In this document: positions 17,279-26,601 of the stretch, piece by piece
Position numbering within the stretch: the first letter of the stretch is position 1
Layout of the letters: every line of letters begins with the position of its first letter
Source: an uncultured Flavobacteriales bacterium
GTDB taxonomy: Bacteria > Bacteroidota > Bacteroidia > Flavobacteriales_D > Crocinitomicaceae
Direction of reading: 5' to 3'
DNA length: 64,000 nt
Assembly (NCBI GenBank): GCA_903823565.1
Contig: CAIJTF010000080.1
Location: forward strand, 20,619 to 84,618
Made by a program: the position numbers and the translations under genes
Notes under the pieces: model-generated
Databases searched by the model: none
Told to the model about the DNA's origin: nothing
What the model saw: only the letters and a program-made list of their open reading frames with translations

Positions 17279-20200
17279 ATGCGAATTCCTACCCTTATTG
17301 TCCTAGTATCATCCTTTTATATATTTAATTCAATTTCAGCCCAGCAAGCCTTTCATCCCGGCGTGCTTATGTTTGAAATTAAAGGGACAATTCAACCAAA
17401 TTTTTTGAATCAAAGTCAACGAAATCAAAACGATTTCGCTTTACAAGACAACATCAATAATTATCCATTTCTAAAAACTATTTTCGCCGAAGCTCATGTT
17501 ACGAAACTTGAGCGCCCTTCTTATTTTACCTTCAAACCTAGCCTTCAGAACATCTATCGCATTTATTTTGAAGACGATGCGAATATCAACCTTTACCTTA
17601 ATCAACTAGAAAAAGTAGCGCAAATAAAGTATGTTGAGAAAGAACCGATTTATTCTACTGGATTTGTACCTAATGACCCTAACCACACAGGCACTAATAA
17701 ATGGTACCACACCTTAGTGGGATCAGAAAGCGCTTGGGATATAACCAAAGGACGTAATGAAGTAAAAATTGCCATCGTCGATAACGCGGTGTATTCAACC
17801 CATAGCGATTTAACGGCTTTTAAACAATACGATGTCGCGGATAACGATAACAATGCGGCTCCTCCGCAAACCTATACCCAAGACCAAGGATGGTCTCATG
17901 GAACCCATTGTGCAGGGTTGGCAACAGCTGATATCAACAATGCTATCGGTATAGCCGGACTTGGCGCGAATGTAGAGTTGATCGGTGTTAAATGTACTCC
18001 GAATAATGCTAGCTCATCGGGTTCTGTATGGTATGGTTATGCTGGGGTGCAATGGGCTTGTGAAAACGGAGCACACGTCGTTAGTATGTCTTTTGGAGGA
18101 ACAAGCCCTTCTCAAGCATTTCAGACCCTCATTGATGCCTATCCAAATGTAGTTTTTCTAGCCGCTGCCGGCAATAGTAATGTTACTACACTGCATTATC
18201 CTGGAGCCTATAATAATGTTATATGCGTGGGTTCTGTGGATGCAAACGACCAACGGTCTAGTTTTTCGAATTTCAACGGAGCCACCCCTTATGTGGACAT
18301 TGCGGCCCCTGGAGGGCATTCCAATGGTGGGTTGTTAAGTACGGTCTATACCAGTAATGCGAATGGTTATGCCAAAATGGGGGGCACCTCCATGGCAACC
18401 CCGTTTGCCGCAGGATTGGTAGGATTAATGTTAAGTGCGAATCCTTCTTTGACACCCACTCAAGTGCTAAATTGTCTCATTTCTACGGGCGTAAATATTA
18501 ATCAAAACATAGGACCGCGGATTAATGCACTGGCAGCTGTACAATGTGCCACCCAAGGACTTGCCGCTGGAGCTCCAGTTGCTAACTTTTTTGCTATTCC
18601 AACAACACTTTTTGAAGGAGATTCAGTTCAATTTTATCCCAATTGTGCCGACGGTGGAAACGCAATTACCTCTTATCAATGGACCTTTACCGGAGGTGCG
18701 CCCTCGTCGTTTTCAGGACAAAATCCACCTTTTATTACCTATCCTACCGCTGGAGTGTATCCCGTTAGTTTAACCGTTACCAATTCGCTTACCAACGATT
18801 CGGAAACGAAGGCCAGTTATATTACGGTAAATGTTCCTCCTTATGGGAACTGGATAATACAAAATTCTGGTTTTTCTGCAGCAAACCGCGGAATTAATTG
18901 GATTTCAATCGTGGATCAAAATACGGTTTGGGCTACTGCTTATGACGGAAGCGGATCGAATGCAAACGTTCAGCAATTCACTAAAACTACCGATGGTGGG
19001 AATACATGGACGCCAGGAAATATCAATGTGGGAAATGCTGGCTTAGGGATTTCCATGGTACAGGGCGTATCGTCCTCAACGGCGTGGTTGGCAGCTTATC
19101 CCAACGCTGCAGGACAATTAGGAGGCATTTGGAAAACAACGAATGGGGGAGCGACATGGACCAAACAAACCACAGCCTCCTTCAGTAATGCGGCTTCCTT
19201 TACCAATGTAGTTCATTTTTGGGATGCCAACGAGGGGTTCTGTATGGGTGATCCAATTAATGGGGAATTTGAAATTTATAGAACCGTAAATGGTGGAACA
19301 AATTGGACCTTAGTAGGTGGAGCAAATATTCCCAATCCATTGTCTGGAGAATATGGGTACACGCGTCAACTAGATGTTTTCGGAAACAACGTCTGGTTCT
19401 CAACCAACAAAGGAAGGATTTTCCATTCAACGGACAAGGGTGCAACTTGGGCGGTATACACTTCACCAATTCAAGATTTTGGCGGAGCAAATATCAGTGG
19501 AAACTTTTCTTTTTCCTCTTCGACCGTCGGGTATATCGTCACCAATGGAGGAGCGGTTTATAAGTCAACCAACTCGGGTTCAAGTTGGGTTCAATTGGTT
19601 ACTACAGGCCCTGTGTTTTCAAATGGACTGTGTGCAATTCCGAATACTAATGTTGTTTTCACAACGGGTGCTGCTAACGGAGGATCCGGTTCTTCGTACT
19701 CGCTTGATGCAGGTTTGACATGGGTTCAAATTGATAACCAGCAACATTTAAATTGTGAATTTTTAAATCCATCCATTGGTTGGTCAGGATGGTTCAACAC
19801 CAATTCCACGCAGAATGGTATGTGGAAATGGAATAATTTATCGAGTCCCTTGGTGGTTCAGTTTAATGGTACACCTTCTACGGTATGCGTGAATACCCCT
19901 GTTCAATTTACGGATCAGACGACTGGAGGAACAATTACCTCATGGAATTGGAGTTTCCCTGGCGGCTCTCCAGCAAGTTCAACGGCGGCTAGCCCTTCGG
20001 TAACCTATTTTCAACCAGGCACCTATGCCGTTTCGCTAACGGTAAGCGATGGAAATTATCTTAGTTCATTTCAAGACACAGCTTATGTTACGGTGGAAGT
20101 ACTGCCTGCGGTTCCAAGCATCATAACGGGAAATGCGAATCCATGCCCGAACACGCTGGACAACTATTCAGTGGTTAATAATCCTTCTGCTTATTATAAC

Positions 20201-20818
20201 TGGACTTTTCCAGCTACTTGGCTTGGTATGAGTACAACGAATTCCATTGCGATTACCTTCGACAATACCCCTGGGGTGCTTTCGGTAACAGCGGATAATT
20301 CGTGCGGGTCAAGTGCCCCCTCAACGCTATCGATTAATGTGGGCGCAATGCCGTCGGCTAATTTTACCTTTACCTTAAATGGAGGTAATCTGAGTTTATC
20401 CAACGCCTCCCAAAATGCATCCAATTATTCCTGGGATTTTGGAGATGGTAATACCTCGACCCAAATCCAGCCAACGCATACCTACCTAATTCCTGGTTCC
20501 TACACAATCACCTTAATTGCAACGAACGCATGTGGAGATGCAGACACCACAACGCAGCAGATCCAAGTTTTAGGGTTAACAACCTTATCTGAAGTTGGCG
20601 TTACGCTTTTCCCCAATCCAAATCAAGGTACTTTTCATCTTGACGGGTTAGAAGCGTTTATAGGAGAACCTTTATTGATTCTTGATATTACTGGCCGAAC
20701 GATTGCTCAAACTACCATAGATCAAGAAACCATGATTTTATCGGTTCAGAATGCAGTTGACGGCCTCTATTTAGTACGCATTCAAAATGGAGTACTACCT
20801 TTGCGCATCCAACATTAA
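17279..20818 (+). CDS. Secreted S8 subtilase with PKD domains and T9SS sorting domain
   Basis: An 1179-residue modular exoprotein. After a signal peptide (ends SISAQQ) and a propeptide region, the S8 catalytic triad is visible: Asp in VKIAIVDNAVYSTHSDL (about 168), His in SHGTHCAGLA (about 210) and Ser in GGTSMATPFAAGLVG (about 371). A PKD-like domain follows (about 435-520, ending VYPVSLTVTN). Then come about six Asp/Ser-box-type repeats of the form TxDGGNTWT, KTTNGGATWT, RTVNGGTNWT, STDKGATWA, KSTNSGSSWV and SLDAGLTWV (525-850), a predicted beta-propeller. Two more PKD-like domains follow (one ends TYAVSLTVSDG, one has SWDFGDGNTSTQ). The last 75 residues (VTLFPNPNQGTF, LDITGRTIAQ, DGLYLVRIQNG) are a type A T9SS sorting domain, so it is predicted cargo of the machine encoded just upstream. 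Confidence 0.95.
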   Translation: MRIPTLIVLVSSFYIFNSISAQQAFHPGVLMFEIKGTIQPNFLNQSQRNQNDFALQDNINNYPFLKTIFAEAHVTKLERPSYFTFKPSLQNIYRIYFEDDANINLYLNQLEKVAQIKYVEKEPIYSTGFVPNDPNHTGTNKWYHTLVGSESAWDITKGRNEVKIAIVDNAVYSTHSDLTAFKQYDVADNDNNAAPPQTYTQDQGWSHGTHCAGLATADINNAIGIAGLGANVELIGVKCTPNNASSSGSVWYGYAGVQWACENGAHVVSMSFGGTSPSQAFQTLIDAYPNVVFLAAAGNSNVTTLHYPGAYNNVICVGSVDANDQRSSFSNFNGATPYVDIAAPGGHSNGGLLSTVYTSNANGYAKMGGTSMATPFAAGLVGLMLSANPSLTPTQVLNCLISTGVNINQNIGPRINALAAVQCATQGLAAGAPVANFFAIPTTLFEGDSVQFYPNCADGGNAITSYQWTFTGGAPSSFSGQNPPFITYPTAGVYPVSLTVTNSLTNDSETKASYITVNVPPYGNWIIQNSGFSAANRGINWISIVDQNTVWATAYDGSGSNANVQQFTKTTDGGNTWTPGNINVGNAGLGISMVQGVSSSTAWLAAYPNAAGQLGGIWKTTNGGATWTKQTTASFSNAASFTNVVHFWDANEGFCMGDPINGEFEIYRTVNGGTNWTLVGGANIPNPLSGEYGYTRQLDVFGNNVWFSTNKGRIFHSTDKGATWAVYTSPIQDFGGANISGNFSFSSSTVGYIVTNGGAVYKSTNSGSSWVQLVTTGPVFSNGLCAIPNTNVVFTTGAANGGSGSSYSLDAGLTWVQIDNQQHLNCEFLNPSIGWSGWFNTNSTQNGMWKWNNLSSPLVVQFNGTPSTVCVNTPVQFTDQTTGGTITSWNWSFPGGSPASSTAASPSVTYFQPGTYAVSLTVSDGNYLSSFQDTAYVTVEVLPAVPSIITGNANPCPNTLDNYSVVNNPSAYYNWTFPATWLGMSTTNSIAITFDNTPGVLSVTADNSCGSSAPSTLSINVGAMPSANFTFTLNGGNLSLSNASQNASNYSWDFGDGNTSTQIQPTHTYLIPGSYTITLIATNACGDADTTTQQIQVLGLTTLSEVGVTLFPNPNQGTFHLDGLEAFIGEPLLILDITGRTIAQTTIDQETMILSVQNAVDGLYLVRIQNGVLPLRIQH

Positions 20819-20821
20819 TGA

Positions 20822-21379
20822 ATGCAAAAAATAGGGGAGAGAATTAGTTTTGTTGATCATCCAACAAAAAGTACTATAATTATTTTACCCAAAACTTCTC
20901 CTTGGGCTCTTTTGCTCATGGGCGCTTGGTTAGGAATGTGGTTATGTATAGGCTTTGTTTCCTTTTGGGCCTTGGGTACCTTGTCCTTATCTCCTAAGGA
21001 AAGAGTTATTCTTTGGGTGTTCATGAGTTTTTGGTGCTATTACGCCCTGCGGGTTGGAAGGTCTTTTCTTTGGATGCGCTGGGGAGAAGAACGAATTTTA
21101 ATTGATGAAATAGGGTTACATTTAAAACGCTCCGTTAGGCGATATGGAAAGCGTAAGGTATATTATTTTGAGAACATTAAGAATTTGTCGTTTTTTATAC
21201 CAGAGGAAGGATCCATTCAATCGGTTTGGGAATCTTCCCCATGGATCAATGGAGCAGAGCGATTTAGTTTCGAATACTTTGGCAAAATGATTAAATTCGG
21301 AAACAAATTAACCCAAAAGGAAGCCCAATTGCTTTCACAAGTTATAGAAAAAAGGATGCGAAAATTGGCAAAGAAATAA
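20822..21379 (+). CDS. Hypothetical membrane protein
   Basis: A 185-residue protein, not recognised. Two hydrophobic segments lie near residues 27-52 (WALLLMGAWLGMWLCIGFVS) and 58-80 (VILWVFMSFWCYYALRVG), predicting a helical hairpin in the inner membrane with both ends cytoplasmic. The C-terminal half is basic and resembles a PH-like small domain (ILIDEIGLHLKRSVRRYGKR, YYFENIKNLSFF), the kind found in short bacterial membrane proteins. It begins 3 nt after the subtilase stop and ends 1 nt before kbl, so it may be co-transcribed with either. No functional assignment. Confidence 0.6.
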   Translation: MQKIGERISFVDHPTKSTIIILPKTSPWALLLMGAWLGMWLCIGFVSFWALGTLSLSPKERVILWVFMSFWCYYALRVGRSFLWMRWGEERILIDEIGLHLKRSVRRYGKRKVYYFENIKNLSFFIPEEGSIQSVWESSPWINGAERFSFEYFGKMIKFGNKLTQKEAQLLSQVIEKRMRKLAKK

Positions 21380-21380
21380 T

Positions 21381-22571
21381 ATGTACGGAGATATACAAGC
21401 TTATTTAAAGGAAGAATTAGAGACGATTGCCTCCAATGGATTGTTAAAAAAAGAAAGGATAATCGTTTCGCCTCAAGGTCCACAGGTCAATGTTTCCTCT
21501 GGGGATGATGTTGTGGTGATGTGCGCGAACAATTACTTGGGACTTTCTTCCCATCCTTCAGTGGTTGCGGCTGCAAAACAAACCCTGGATACGCACGGGT
21601 TCGGGATGTCCTCTGTTCGGTTCATTTGTGGTACCCAAGACATACACAAAGAGTTAGAGCGTAAAATAGCCGCCTTTTATGGAACGGAAGATACAATCTT
21701 GTATGCTGCGGCATTTGATGCCAATGGAGGGGTGTTCGAACCTTTATTTTCTGAAGAGGACGCGATCATTAGTGATGAATTGAATCATGCCTCTATTATA
21801 GATGGAATTAGACTTTGTAAAGCACAACGTTACCGATATAAGCATTCCGACATGGAAGATTTGGAGGAGCAATTAAAAAAAGCCTCTTCACAGCGGTTTA
21901 GAATTATAGTTACTGATGGGGTGTTTTCCATGGACGGCGATTTAGCAAAAATGGATGAAATTTGTGCTTTAGCCCAGAAATACGATGCGCTAGTTATGAC
22001 AGATGAATGCCATTCTGCTGGCTTTATTGGTAAAACGGGGCGAGGGGTTCCGGAACATTTCAATGTTCAGGATAAAGTAGATATAATTACTGGAACCCTA
22101 GGAAAGGCCTTAGGAGGCGCAATGGGTGGCTATACCACAGGCAAAAAGGAAATAATTGAAATGCTACGCCAACGCTCTAGGCCTTATTTGTTTTCAAATT
22201 CATTGGCCCCCGCTATCGTGGGCGCAAGCATTGAAGTATTCAACTTGCTAAGCAGCACAACGGAATTAAGGGATCGTTTAGAGGAAAATACCCTTTATTT
22301 TAAAAAGCATATTAAAGCGGCAGGGTTTGATATAAAGCCAGGCGATTCTCCCATTGTTCCGATTATGTTGTACGATGCATCGCTCTCTCAACAATTTGCC
22401 GATGAGCTTCTAAAAGAAGGCGTTTATGCCATTGGGTTCTTTTATCCTGTAGTAGCAAAAGGTCAGGCGCGAATCCGAACTCAAATTTCGGCCGCCCATA
22501 CACGGGCTGATTTAGATAAGGCCATTGCGGCGTTCGTTAAAATTGGCAAAAAACTTAATGTAATTAAATGA
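21381..22571 (+). CDS. kbl: Glycine C-acetyltransferase (2-amino-3-ketobutyrate CoA ligase)
   Basis: A 396-residue PLP enzyme of the alpha-oxoamine synthase family. Key motifs: CANNYLGLSSHPSVVAAAK, GFGMSSVRFICGTQDIHKELE, MTDECHSAGFIGKTGRG, and the PLP lysine in ITGTLGKALGGAMGGYT (about Lys244). The VRFICGTQ segment and overall length fit KBL, which cleaves 2-amino-3-oxobutyrate with CoA to glycine and acetyl-CoA in threonine breakdown, better than BioF or serine palmitoyltransferase. No threonine dehydrogenase gene is adjacent. The downstream small gene overlaps the stop by 4 nt. Cytosolic homodimer. Confidence 0.92.
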   Translation: MYGDIQAYLKEELETIASNGLLKKERIIVSPQGPQVNVSSGDDVVVMCANNYLGLSSHPSVVAAAKQTLDTHGFGMSSVRFICGTQDIHKELERKIAAFYGTEDTILYAAAFDANGGVFEPLFSEEDAIISDELNHASIIDGIRLCKAQRYRYKHSDMEDLEEQLKKASSQRFRIIVTDGVFSMDGDLAKMDEICALAQKYDALVMTDECHSAGFIGKTGRGVPEHFNVQDKVDIITGTLGKALGGAMGGYTTGKKEIIEMLRQRSRPYLFSNSLAPAIVGASIEVFNLLSSTTELRDRLEENTLYFKKHIKAAGFDIKPGDSPIVPIMLYDASLSQQFADELLKEGVYAIGFFYPVVAKGQARIRTQISAAHTRADLDKAIAAFVKIGKKLNVIK

Positions 22572-22870
22572 GGCTTAATCGTATTGCGTTTATTGGCTGG
22601 TTTTTCTTATTCATATTCCTTGGGCATTATTGGTCCTCGACGCGATTTACGCGTTTAGAAATAGCTGTTTGTTACGATATCGATGATGATAACCCTACAG
22701 ACTTGGGTGAAGAAAACGATTGCATAGAATATTCGCAGATGGTATCAACCTCATCTCCCTTTCTATCTTATTTTTATGAGGACGAAAATTCTCAAGCCAT
22801 GGGAAGATTATTAACTACGGTTCAAGAGGTATGTTTTTCGATAGATTATCCCCCGGATATCGATGCTTGA
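22568..22870 (+). CDS. Small hypothetical protein with N-terminal membrane anchor
   Basis: A 100-residue protein, not recognised. It starts with ATGA overlapping the kbl stop. The first 20 residues (RIAFIGWFFLFIFLGHYW) form a signal anchor; the remainder is acidic (DIDDDNPTDLGEENDCIEY) with three cysteines and no known motif. It is probably exposed to the periplasm. The coupling to kbl suggests translation, but nothing in the sequence connects the two functions. Confidence 0.5.
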   Translation: MRLNRIAFIGWFFLFIFLGHYWSSTRFTRLEIAVCYDIDDDNPTDLGEENDCIEYSQMVSTSSPFLSYFYEDENSQAMGRLLTTVQEVCFSIDYPPDIDA

Positions 22871-22907
22871 TTAATCAATCATTGTCTCATCGAAAAATTA
22901 AATTATA

Positions 22908-24458
22908 GTGAAAAATATTTTTAACTCTTGGCGGAGAGACCTTCCTGCCAGTATCGTCGTTTTTTTTGTTGCCCTCCCGCTTTGTTTAGGCATTGGTCTT
23001 GCTTCCACTTCGGTAAATGGGATTCCACCCATGCCATTAAGTGGGCTTATTTCAGGCATTATTGGTGGCGTAATTGTTGGATTAATCAGTAATTCAAGGC
23101 TTGGTGTATCGGGACCAGCAGCGGGGTTAATTACGGTTGTTTTATCGTCCATTACCTTATTGGGATCCTTCGAGTTTTTTTTAAGTGCGGTTATGCTTGC
23201 CGGCGTTTTTCAATTACTATTTGCTTTGTTAAGGGCTGGAATAATCGCCAATTATCTCCCTTCTGGAGTAATTAAAGGAATGTTAGCCGCTATAGGCATA
23301 ACATTGATATTAAAAGAGATTCCTCATTTAATTGGTTACGATAAGGATTATATTGGGGATGAATCATTTTTACAGAACGATGGCCATAATACCCTATCCG
23401 AGTTACTATACGCAGTAAAAGCTTTGGATCCCGGAATTGCCATTATAGGATTGTTTTCCTTGGGTTTGATTTTTCTTTTTGATTTACCCGTATTCAAAAA
23501 AGCTCGGATATTTAAGTTCATTCCCGCTATTTTATGGGTAATAATCTTAGGCACTTTGATGAATATCCTCTTTGCTTCCTCTGGTGTTTCTTTGGAAATT
23601 GCAAAGGAGCATATGGTTCAAATCCCAGAAATTTCGAGTATCCAACAATTACTCGCTCAATTACACTTTCCTGCTTTAGAGGCTTTCACAAGAACAGAGG
23701 TCTATTGGGTAGCCTTAACCATTGCTGCTATAGCTAGCTTAGAAACCTTACTTAGTGTAGAAGCCATTGACCGTTTGGATCCTAAAAAATCGATAACGAA
23801 TCCTAACCGAGAGCTGTTAGCACAAGGCGTTGGTAATTTTTTTACGGGACTGATCGGGGGTATTCCCGTAACCCAAGTCATTGTGCGCTCTACTGCAAAT
23901 TTAAACAGCGGTGGAGAAAGTAAAAGCTCCGCGATTTTACATGGGTTTTGGTTGTTACTTGCAATTCTACTTTTTGCACCCTTTTTGAATAAGATTCCTT
24001 TAGCGACTTTGGCCGCAATACTCATTTCGGTAGGTTATAAGTTGACCAATTTCAATTTAATAAAAAATCAATTCTCAAAAGGTTGGGATCAGTTTATTCC
24101 TTTCTTTGTTACAATTATCGCCATTCTTTTCACGGATTTATTAAAAGGAATAGGCATCGGGTTAGTGGTAGCGATTTTTTATATAATAAAGAAAAATTTC
24201 AGTGGCAACCATGAGGTAATTAAAGGGGAAAAGGAGGTGGAAATAAGCTTCGGAGAACACGTTAATTTCTTGAATATTGCGAGCATTAAAAACACCTTAA
24301 GGAACCTTCCGGATGGAAGCGCGGTCTGTATAAATACCGAACGGAGTAAATCCTTGGACTTCGATATACGAGAATTATTATTAGATTTCACGGAGGTAAC
24401 TTCTAAATCAAGGAATATACAAGTGCGTTGGGTTGGAGATCAATTTAAAAAACAATAA
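22908..24458 (+). CDS. SulP family anion transporter, likely bicarbonate or sulfate
   Basis: A 516-residue SulP/SLC26 transporter. It opens DLPASIVVFFVALPLCLGIG, contains LGVSGPAAGLITVVLSSI and ASLETLLSVEAIDRLDPKK, then NRELLAQGVGNFFTGLIGGIP and VIVRSTANLNSGG, all core SulP signatures across about 12-14 hydrophobic helices. The C-terminal 80 residues form a short, degenerate STAS-like tail (SFGEHVNFLNIASIKNTLRN). The start is a GTG at 22908. A beta carbonic anhydrase begins 1 nt after its stop. That coupling is known for SulP transporters thought to carry bicarbonate and favours an inorganic-carbon role over sulfate, but this is inference. Inner membrane. Confidence 0.9.
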   Translation: MKNIFNSWRRDLPASIVVFFVALPLCLGIGLASTSVNGIPPMPLSGLISGIIGGVIVGLISNSRLGVSGPAAGLITVVLSSITLLGSFEFFLSAVMLAGVFQLLFALLRAGIIANYLPSGVIKGMLAAIGITLILKEIPHLIGYDKDYIGDESFLQNDGHNTLSELLYAVKALDPGIAIIGLFSLGLIFLFDLPVFKKARIFKFIPAILWVIILGTLMNILFASSGVSLEIAKEHMVQIPEISSIQQLLAQLHFPALEAFTRTEVYWVALTIAAIASLETLLSVEAIDRLDPKKSITNPNRELLAQGVGNFFTGLIGGIPVTQVIVRSTANLNSGGESKSSAILHGFWLLLAILLFAPFLNKIPLATLAAILISVGYKLTNFNLIKNQFSKGWDQFIPFFVTIIAILFTDLLKGIGIGLVVAIFYIIKKNFSGNHEVIKGEKEVEISFGEHVNFLNIASIKNTLRNLPDGSAVCINTERSKSLDFDIRELLLDFTEVTSKSRNIQVRWVGDQFKKQ

Positions 24459-24459
24459 A

Positions 24460-25095
24460 ATGGAAACATATTATAAGAACTTACTAGAAAACAATAAGAA
24501 ATGGGTAGCTGAAAAACTAGCACTTGACCCAGATTTTTTTAATAAATTAGCTCAAGGACAGAAGCCTCCTGTGCTTTGGATAGGATGCTCAGATTCTCGA
24601 GTACCTGCCAATGAAATTATTGGAGCCCCTCCGGGAGAGGTTTTTGTTCATCGTAACATAGCAAATATGGTGGTTCATTCCGATATGAATCTACTTTCAG
24701 TGCTTGACTATGCCGTAAATGTCTTAGAGGTAAAACACATTATTGTATGCGGTCATTACGGTTGTGGTGGGGTACAAACTGCCATGTCGAATTCTCACGT
24801 TGGTCTTATCGACAATTGGATTAGACACATTAAGGATGTTTATCGTATGAATTATAATGAATTACAAGTAATTGAGGACTCAAAGGATCGCGTTAATCGA
24901 TTCATCGAATTAAATGTCTTTGAACAGGTTTGTAATCTTGCTAAAACATCGATCGTTCAAGCAGCATGGGAAAGAAAGGCTGATTTACATTTGCATGGTT
25001 GGGTTTATGACGTTGCCGATGGTTTAATTAAAGATTTGAATGTGAATTTAGCGGATAATTCGAGCCTTCAAGAAGTGTATAAATTAGACCTATAG
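24460..25095 (+). CDS. can: Beta-class carbonic anhydrase
   Basis: About 211 residues from the ATG at 24460; an in-frame ATG at 24433 lies inside the transporter gene and is less likely. The zinc ligands and dyad are clear: WIGCSDSRVPANEI (Cys, Asp-Arg dyad), and VCGHYGCGGVQTAM (His and second Cys). FVHRNIANMV and the C-terminal LHGWVYDVADGLI match E. coli Can-type enzymes. It interconverts CO2 and bicarbonate. It begins 1 nt after the SulP transporter stop, a transport-plus-hydration pair. Cytosolic. Confidence 0.95.
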   Translation: METYYKNLLENNKKWVAEKLALDPDFFNKLAQGQKPPVLWIGCSDSRVPANEIIGAPPGEVFVHRNIANMVVHSDMNLLSVLDYAVNVLEVKHIIVCGHYGCGGVQTAMSNSHVGLIDNWIRHIKDVYRMNYNELQVIEDSKDRVNRFIELNVFEQVCNLAKTSIVQAAWERKADLHLHGWVYDVADGLIKDLNVNLADNSSLQEVYKLDL

Positions 25096-25191
25096 TCCCC
25101 GGGGCTTTTTGATAAAAGTACCGTTTAAATAGGATGCTAGGAATGAAACACCTGGAAGGGTATTCCTACTTACTCCTCGATTTTTTGAACC

Positions 25192-26589
25192 TTAGTGTTT
25201 GATTTCACCAATTTCTTCCGGATTATGTTGGTGTCTGAAAAGCAGTGCAAAAAGAATGGATACTACTAATGCATAGGCCGAAAAGGTTAACCATATGGGT
25301 TTCCAATGCTGAACGGTTATAGGAGCACTGAGTACATCATGGGTGATTTTATTGCCGATTAGTAGTTTTTTCATAAGTGGATGACCTGCTTTGGCACCAT
25401 AGTATTGGTATACTTCAGAGGCTTTTGTAAAGGTTGTGGTAAAAAAACGATCAATTAATCTTCCGCTTATAGCACTTCCTAAAATGGCGCCAAATCCATT
25501 GGTCATCATCATAAATAATCCTTGTGCTGAGGACCGTCTATCTTCGTTAACCGATGAGTTTACGAATAAAGACCCCGAGATATTGAAGAAGTCAAAGGCC
25601 ATTCCGTAGACGATACAGGATAATAGAATCATCCACAATAAATCACCAGGGTTGCCATAAGCAAAAAGGCCAAATCGAAGCACCCATGCCAGCATACTCA
25701 TGAGCATCACCTGTTTTATACCAAATCGGCGTAAGAAAAAGGGAATAGCTAGAATAAATAAGGTTTCCGAGATTTGCGAAATGGACATAATCACAGTAGA
25801 GTGTTTTACCGCAAAGGACTCGGCATATTGTGGAAAAAATTCGAAGGTGCTCAGGTACGTATCTCCGTACATATTGGTGAGTTGAAGGGCTCCTCCAAGC
25901 ATTAAGGAAAACAAGAAAAATATGAACATCTTATAATTTAGCATCAGCTTAAAGGCATCCAGTCCAAAGACTTCAATCCATTTCTTCCCATTGTTATCTG
26001 GTTTTTTGGGTGGACATTTAGGCAGAAAGAAAGTAAAAGCTGCCAATCCTGCTGATGCAAATGCACTAATGTAAAATTGGTTGGCGGAAGAACTATTTCC
26101 TGTTAAATCGGTGACCCACATGGCAACAATGAAACCAACGGTACCAAACACGCGAATTGGAGGGAATTCCTTCATTGGATTCATGTTGAATTTACCCAGC
26201 ACGCTATACGATACAGAGTTGGAAAGCGCTATGGTTGGCATATAAAAAATCATTGCCGCTAGGGTAACCCAAAAGAACGTATCTGCATTTTTTAGTAAGG
26301 GTAAGCTTGCTATACAGGCCCCACTTAATGCGTGTAAAATGCCCAACAATTTTTCTGCATTAATCCATTTGTCTGCGACAATTCCCATTAGGCTGGGCAT
26401 GAATACGGAGGATATACCCATGGTCGTAAATACGGCCCCGAATTCGGTGAAGCTCCACTTCATAGTATTCGTACAATATTTACCTACGGTTATAAGCCAC
26501 GCCCCCCAAACAAAGTATTGGAGAAAACTAAGCAGCGTTAATTGAAGCTTTATTTGTTGATTTTCTTTGGTAAGGCCATGTTGTTCCAT
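25192..26589 (-). CDS. Nucleoside permease, MFS nucleoside:H+ symporter family
   Basis: A 465-residue transporter with about 12 hydrophobic helices. The N-terminal KLQLTLLSFLQYFVWGAW and GKYCTNTMKWSFTEFGAVFTT segments, and the conserved NSVSYSVLGKFN, are typical of the NupG/XapB (NHS) family. The RVFGTVGFIVAMW motif is characteristic of it too. Predicted to import nucleosides with protons across the inner membrane. It lies 12 nt downstream of the bifunctional nuclease gene on the same strand. The deoC-aldehyde dehydrogenase genes for deoxyribose breakdown lie 15 kb away on the same strand, a loose functional match. Confidence 0.85.
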   Translation of the reverse strand: MEQHGLTKENQQIKLQLTLLSFLQYFVWGAWLITVGKYCTNTMKWSFTEFGAVFTTMGISSVFMPSLMGIVADKWINAEKLLGILHALSGACIASLPLLKNADTFFWVTLAAMIFYMPTIALSNSVSYSVLGKFNMNPMKEFPPIRVFGTVGFIVAMWVTDLTGNSSSANQFYISAFASAGLAAFTFFLPKCPPKKPDNNGKKWIEVFGLDAFKLMLNYKMFIFFLFSLMLGGALQLTNMYGDTYLSTFEFFPQYAESFAVKHSTVIMSISQISETLFILAIPFFLRRFGIKQVMLMSMLAWVLRFGLFAYGNPGDLLWMILLSCIVYGMAFDFFNISGSLFVNSSVNEDRRSSAQGLFMMMTNGFGAILGSAISGRLIDRFFTTTFTKASEVYQYYGAKAGHPLMKKLLIGNKITHDVLSAPITVQHWKPIWLTFSAYALVVSILFALLFRHQHNPEEIGEIKH

Positions 26590-26601
26590 GGCTTGAAGAT
26601 A

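Noticed and set aside
24433..24459. Earlier in-frame ATG for carbonic anhydrase
   Set aside because: It lies inside the SulP gene; the ATG at 24460 follows the SulP stop directly and gives the usual family N-terminus.
25097..25120. Possible terminator after carbonic anhydrase (CCCCGGGG then T run)
   Set aside because: The palindrome has no loop and the alternative stem has mismatches; too weak to call.
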